Assembly (NCBI GenBank): GCA_030147335.1
Contig: JASKZZ010000514.1
Coordinates: forward strand, 1-7,629
Reading direction: 5' to 3'
Source of the DNA: Herpetosiphonaceae bacterium
GTDB taxonomy: Bacteria; Chloroflexota; Chloroflexia; Chloroflexales; Kallotenuaceae
DNA: 7,629 bases
Below are positions 5,004-7,629 of the stretch, one piece after another. Position 1 is the first letter of the stretch. Every line of letters starts with the position of its first letter. The notes beneath the pieces were generated by a model. It had not been told where the DNA came from. It was given only the letters and a program-made list of their open reading frames with translations, and did no database searches. Made by a program: the position numbers and the translations under genes.

Positions 5004-5818
5004 GGCTCGCGTACTCCATATTCAAAAATATTATTTGGTGTTTCCCAAAGCTTGATCCAGCGCAGACGCGATCCTAGCACACTGGCTAAACGCTGCCACA
5101 AATAAGCGACCACATTTTCTGCCGTTGACGGGTGCTGCTGGAAAAATGCATGCTGCCGATCAAGATGAGTATGATCAAGCTCATCCAGCACCGGCTGAAC
5201 CAGCGCATCAAGCTCGACAAGATTGATGACCATGCCCGTATCACGCGCAACCGGCCCTTCAACCGTCAGCTCAAAACGATAATCGTGGCCATGACCTTTA
5301 AGATTATTGCACTTGCCATAAAGCTCGATATTTTCCTCAGAGCTAAGCTGTGGACTATCTAGCCGATGCGCTGCCGAGAACTGGTAGCTCCGACCGAAGC
5401 TTGCAGTTTCACCGCCATAAAAGTCAGCAAAAATATCGGCGGTCTCGTACAGGCGTAGCCGATGCAGCCGTACTCCCTCCGGCAGTTCGGGCGCGATTAG
5501 CCTCCACAACACTTGAACAATATTCTCAGTCGTTGGCTGGCAATCACGAAAATAGGGCGTGTCTTCGTTGAGATGCTTATGATCAAACCCTTGCAGGACA
5601 ACGCCAACAATACGCTTTAGCTCGGTCACGTTGATTACCATGCCGGTAGCGTTATCAACCTGTCCCGCGACTGTTGTTTCAAGCACGTAGTTGTGGCCGT
5701 GACCGTGTGGGTTGGTGCATTTGCCGAACACTTCAACGTTCCGTTCTGGACTCCATGCTGGATTCCAGTAGCGATGTGCCGCCGAAAACTCGAAGCGTTT
5801 ACTGGTGAGAACTTCCAT
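5000..5818 (-). CDS. Tandem 6-pyruvoyltetrahydropterin synthase / QueD fusion
   Basis: The frame is open to an ATG at 5866, but the ATG at 5818 has AAGGAC just upstream and sits at the usual family start, giving 272 residues; numbers below count from the 5866 ATG. Two complete PTPS domains are fused head to tail (about 18-152 and 156-287). Each has the zinc and catalytic set: FSAAHR (His31; His167), GKC (Cys50; Cys186), HGH (56-58; 192-194), GMVIN (75-79; 211-215), DH (95-96; 231-232), TEN/AEN (113-115; 249-251) and the pterin-binding Glu (YET 140-142; WET 274-276). PTPS turns dihydroneopterin triphosphate into 6-pyruvoyltetrahydropterin; the related QueD makes 6-carboxytetrahydropterin for queuosine. 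Both domains have C-x5-HGH spacing, typical of the biopterin-type enzyme. The N domain also contains an overlapping C-x3-HGH because of His54, so QueD activity is not excluded. Single-domain family members are about 120-150 residues and oligomeric. It is translationally coupled to folE. Confidence 0.95.
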   Translation of the reverse strand: MEVLTSKRFEFSAAHRYWNPAWSPERNVEVFGKCTNPHGHGHNYVLETTVAGQVDNATGMVINVTELKRIVGVVLQGFDHKHLNEDTPYFRDCQPTTENIVQVLWRLIAPELPEGVRLHRLRLYETADIFADFYGGETASFGRSYQFSAAHRLDSPQLSSEENIELYGKCNNLKGHGHDYRFELTVEGPVARDTGMVINLVELDALVQPVLDELDHTHLDRQHAFFQQHPSTAENVVAYLWQRLASVLGSRLRWIKLWETPNNIFEYGVREP

Positions 5819-5822
5819 AATT

Positions 5823-5828
5823 GTCCTT
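5823..5828 (-). promoter_or_regulatory. Ribosome binding site deciding the PTPS start
   Basis: AAGGAC (part of AAAAGGAC) lies 4 nt before the ATG at 5818 on the minus strand. The alternative in-frame ATG at 5866 would add 16 residues with no family match, so the inner start is preferred. Confidence 0.7.
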
Positions 5829-5883
5829 TTCCGGGCCAGATGCGTGCCAGGATTGAGGGATGGCAACAGCAGCAGCTAATTTA

Positions 5884-5889
5884 AGTATA
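5884..5889 (-). promoter_or_regulatory. Possible -10 element of the PTPS-folE operon
   Basis: TATACT on the minus strand matches the -10 consensus in five of six positions. No recognisable -35 hexamer lies 16-19 bp upstream, so the call is tentative. It would give a leader of roughly 60 nt before the ATG at 5818. Confidence 0.3.
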
Positions 5890-5919
5890 GTACACAATCC
5901 AACATATCCGGTGTAGGCG

Positions 5920-5949
5920 TTGACGGTCTGCGCGCACTCATGCTATCGT
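5920..5949 (+). promoter_or_regulatory. Putative promoter of the acetoacetate-CoA ligase gene
   Basis: A -35 hexamer TTGACG (5920-5925, five of six consensus) is followed after 18 bp by TATCGT (5944-5949), preceded by TGC, which makes an extended -10 (TGnTATCGT). The predicted transcription start is near 5956, about 40 nt before the ATG. The divergent PTPS-folE operon shares this 180-bp gap. Confidence 0.5.
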
Positions 5950-5986
5950 ATTTCGGCGTCGTCGCTGGACGCTATTGTTGTGTTAC

Positions 5987-5992
5987 AGGAGG
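5987..5992 (+). promoter_or_regulatory. Consensus Shine-Dalgarno of the acetoacetate-CoA ligase gene
   Basis: A perfect AGGAGG, 6 nt before the ATG at 5999. It fixes the start and suggests efficient translation. Confidence 0.85.
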
Positions 5993-5998
5993 ACGAAG

Positions 5999-7629
5999 AT
6001 GTCCAATCATACAGATAATACCGAAGGCACGGTGTTATGGGAACCTTCGGCTCAACTTCAGGCAGAGTCAAGCCTTACCCAATATATCGAATGGCTCAAC
6101 CAGCGTGGGCACAGCTTCAACAGCTATCATGCTCTGTGGGAGTGGTCGGTTCAAGATATTGAGGGATTCTGGGCATCGCTCTGGGATTACTTCGACATTC
6201 AAGCGGCAGCACCTTACAGCGCAGTACTTCCTCAACGCGAGATGCCGGGCGCGAGGTGGTTCTCGGGCGCAACGTTGAATTACGCCCAGCACGTCTTCCG
6301 CAACGCATCGTCCTCGCAGCCGGCGATTATCTTCCAGTCGGAAACGCAGCCGCGTACAACCGTAAGCTGGGCCGAATTAGAGCAGCAGGTTGGCTCGATT
6401 GCCGCAGCCTTGAAGGGAATGGGTGTCGAGCCGGGAGATCGCGTTGTAGCCTATCTTCCGAACACACCCCACGCCGTTGTCGCATTTCTCGCCTGTGCAA
6501 GTATCGGCGCGATCTGGTCAAGCTGCTCGCCTGATTTTGGCAGCCCAAGTGTTATCGACCGTTACCAGCAGATCGAGCCGAAGGTACTGTTTGCCGTTGA
6601 CGGCTATCGTTACGGGGGTAAAGCCTTTGATCGGCGCGAAACAGTGGCCGAGATTCAGCGCGCACTGCCGACGCTGCAACATACGGTCTTGATTCCATAC
6701 CTCAACCCCGAAGCGACCACCGACAACCTCAGCAGCGCGGTGCTGTGGAATGATTTGACGCGACAGCCAAGCACGCTATCGTTCACGCCGGTACCGTTCG
6801 AGCATCCGCTCTGGATTTTATACTCGTCGGGCACGACCGGCCTACCCAAGCCGATTGTGCAGGGACAGGGCGGCATTCTGCTGGAACATCTCAAATCGTT
6901 GAGCCTGCATCTTGACCTCACATCGGACGACCGCTTCTTCTGGTTTACCACAACCGGTTGGATGATGTGGAACTTCCTGGTCGGCGGTCTGCTTGTAGGC
7001 TCGACCATCCTGCTGTATGACGGCAGTCCCGCGTATCCAGATATGAGCGTGCTGTGGCGCTTTGCTCAAGACACACGCATGACCTTTTTTGGCACTAGCG
7101 CGCCCTACATCACATCGTCGATGAAGGCCGGTATTGAACCCGGTGCTAGCTTCGATCTGCATGCCCTCAAAGGCATGGGATCAACCGGATCGCCGCTGCC
7201 GCCGGAAGGATTTTTGTGGGCCTACGAGCATGTCAAGCCCGATTTGTGGCTGGCGTCAGTCAGCGGCGGCACCGACCTTTGTACCGCATTCGTTGCCGGC
7301 TGTCCGCTGCTGCCGGTCTATTCGGGTGAGCTCCAGTGCCGCGCGCTTGGAGCGAACGTGCAGGCATTCGACGAAGCCGGACAACCACTGATCGATCAGG
7401 TGGGCGAGCTGGTGATTACCGATCCGATGCCTTCAATGCCGCTCTTTTTCTGGAACGACCCCGAGCACAAGCGCTATCGCGAAAGCTACTTCGAGGTATA
7501 TTCAGGCATCTGGCGGCATGGCGACTGGATCAAAATTACGCCGCGTCAAAGCGCCATCATCTACGGCCGATCTGACTCAACAATCAACCGTATGGGCGTC
7601 CGCATGGGCACGAGCGAGTTTTACCGCGT
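5999..7629 (+). CDS. Acetoacetate-CoA ligase (acetoacetyl-CoA synthetase), 3'-truncated
   Basis: The frame runs from the ATG at 5999 without a stop to the window end, giving 543 codons of an expected roughly 650. It is an adenylate-forming (ANL) enzyme that activates acetoacetate with ATP and CoA to acetoacetyl-CoA in the cytosol. The N-terminal cap is typical of acetyl-/acetoacetyl-CoA synthetases: LWEPS near the start, MPGARWFSGATLNYA, and later IGAIWSSCSPDFG and IEPKVLFAVDGYRY, the last two characteristic of acetoacetate-CoA ligase. ATP-binding motif A3, YSSGTTGLPKP, lies at residues 275-285; TTTGWMMWNF follows; SGGTD is at 422-426; the ribose-binding Asp is D509 in WRHGDW (505-510); the hinge motif GRSDSTINRMG begins at 523. 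The C-terminal domain with the catalytic lysine lies outside the window. It may serve ketone-body use, polyhydroxybutyrate turnover, or the end of leucine or tyrosine degradation. It is divergent from the PTPS-folE operon. Confidence 0.95.
   Translation, partial: MSNHTDNTEGTVLWEPSAQLQAESSLTQYIEWLNQRGHSFNSYHALWEWSVQDIEGFWASLWDYFDIQAAAPYSAVLPQREMPGARWFSGATLNYAQHVFRNASSSQPAIIFQSETQPRTTVSWAELEQQVGSIAAALKGMGVEPGDRVVAYLPNTPHAVVAFLACASIGAIWSSCSPDFGSPSVIDRYQQIEPKVLFAVDGYRYGGKAFDRRETVAEIQRALPTLQHTVLIPYLNPEATTDNLSSAVLWNDLTRQPSTLSFTPVPFEHPLWILYSSGTTGLPKPIVQGQGGILLEHLKSLSLHLDLTSDDRFFWFTTTGWMMWNFLVGGLLVGSTILLYDGSPAYPDMSVLWRFAQDTRMTFFGTSAPYITSSMKAGIEPGASFDLHALKGMGSTGSPLPPEGFLWAYEHVKPDLWLASVSGGTDLCTAFVAGCPLLPVYSGELQCRALGANVQAFDEAGQPLIDQVGELVITDPMPSMPLFFWNDPEHKRYRESYFEVYSGIWRHGDWIKITPRQSAIIYGRSDSTINRMGVRMGTSEFYR

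Noticed and set aside
5819..5866. Longer PTPS start at the ATG at 5866
   Set aside because: The extra 16 residues have no family counterpart and the inner ATG at 5818 has a good ribosome binding site.
5956..5972. Short hairpin GCGTC/GACGC in the leader of the ligase gene
   Set aside because: Only five pairs with a 7-nt loop; no riboswitch-like conserved structure could be recognised around it.
6256..7575. Several open frames on both strands within the acetoacetate-CoA ligase gene
   Set aside because: The ligase frame is continuous with all ANL motifs in order; the others are Arg-rich shadows.

Overview
The window carries eight protein-coding genes and no RNA genes, CRISPR arrays or insertion sequences. 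Base composition is moderate, intergenic gaps are short, and GTG starts are used in two genes. The gene mix (an acetoacetate-CoA ligase, a winged-helix protein like those of actinobacteria, a beta-class DNA methyltransferase and a bacterial 6-pyruvoyltetrahydropterin-synthase-like fusion) suggests a free-living heterotrophic or mixotrophic bacterium. Chloroflexota (Herpetosiphon-like) is my best guess, but only an impression from protein style and moderate GC; no marker gene fixes the phylum.

Layout. Positions 2-871 (+) hold the 3' part of a gene for a protein with two winged-helix domains, cut by the window start. It converges on a minus-strand row of three genes, in transcription order: a NarL/LuxR-type regulator (3296-2604), a short-chain dehydrogenase resembling sepiapterin reductase (2578-1847) and a stand-alone RibD-C/DHFR-like reductase (1768-914). 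A divergent 172-bp gap leads to a plus-strand DNA methyltransferase (3469-4293). Its stop codon overlaps the stop of a second minus-strand pair, a tandem PTPS/QueD fusion (5818-5000) followed with an ATGA overlap by folE (5003-4290). A 180-bp divergent gap with a good promoter and ribosome binding site precedes an acetoacetate-CoA ligase gene (5999 to the window end, 3' truncated).

How the genes may work together. GTP cyclohydrolase I and PTPS are the first two steps of tetrahydrobiopterin (BH4)-type pterin synthesis, and both halves of the fused PTPS carry the C-x5-HGH active-site spacing of the BH4-type enzyme, not only the C-x3-HGH spacing of queuosine QueD. The SDR has a shape matching bacterial sepiapterin reductase, so a full GTP-to-BH4 route may be encoded here, with the RibD-C-like reductase as a possible extra pterin or flavin-precursor reductase. 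The acetoacetate-CoA ligase would fit the end of phenylalanine/tyrosine breakdown, whose first enzyme uses a pterin cofactor; that link is inference.

The other notable item is the regulator: its receiver domain has lost the phospho-acceptor aspartate and the conserved Thr and Lys, so it is probably not controlled by phosphorylation although its DNA-binding domain looks intact.
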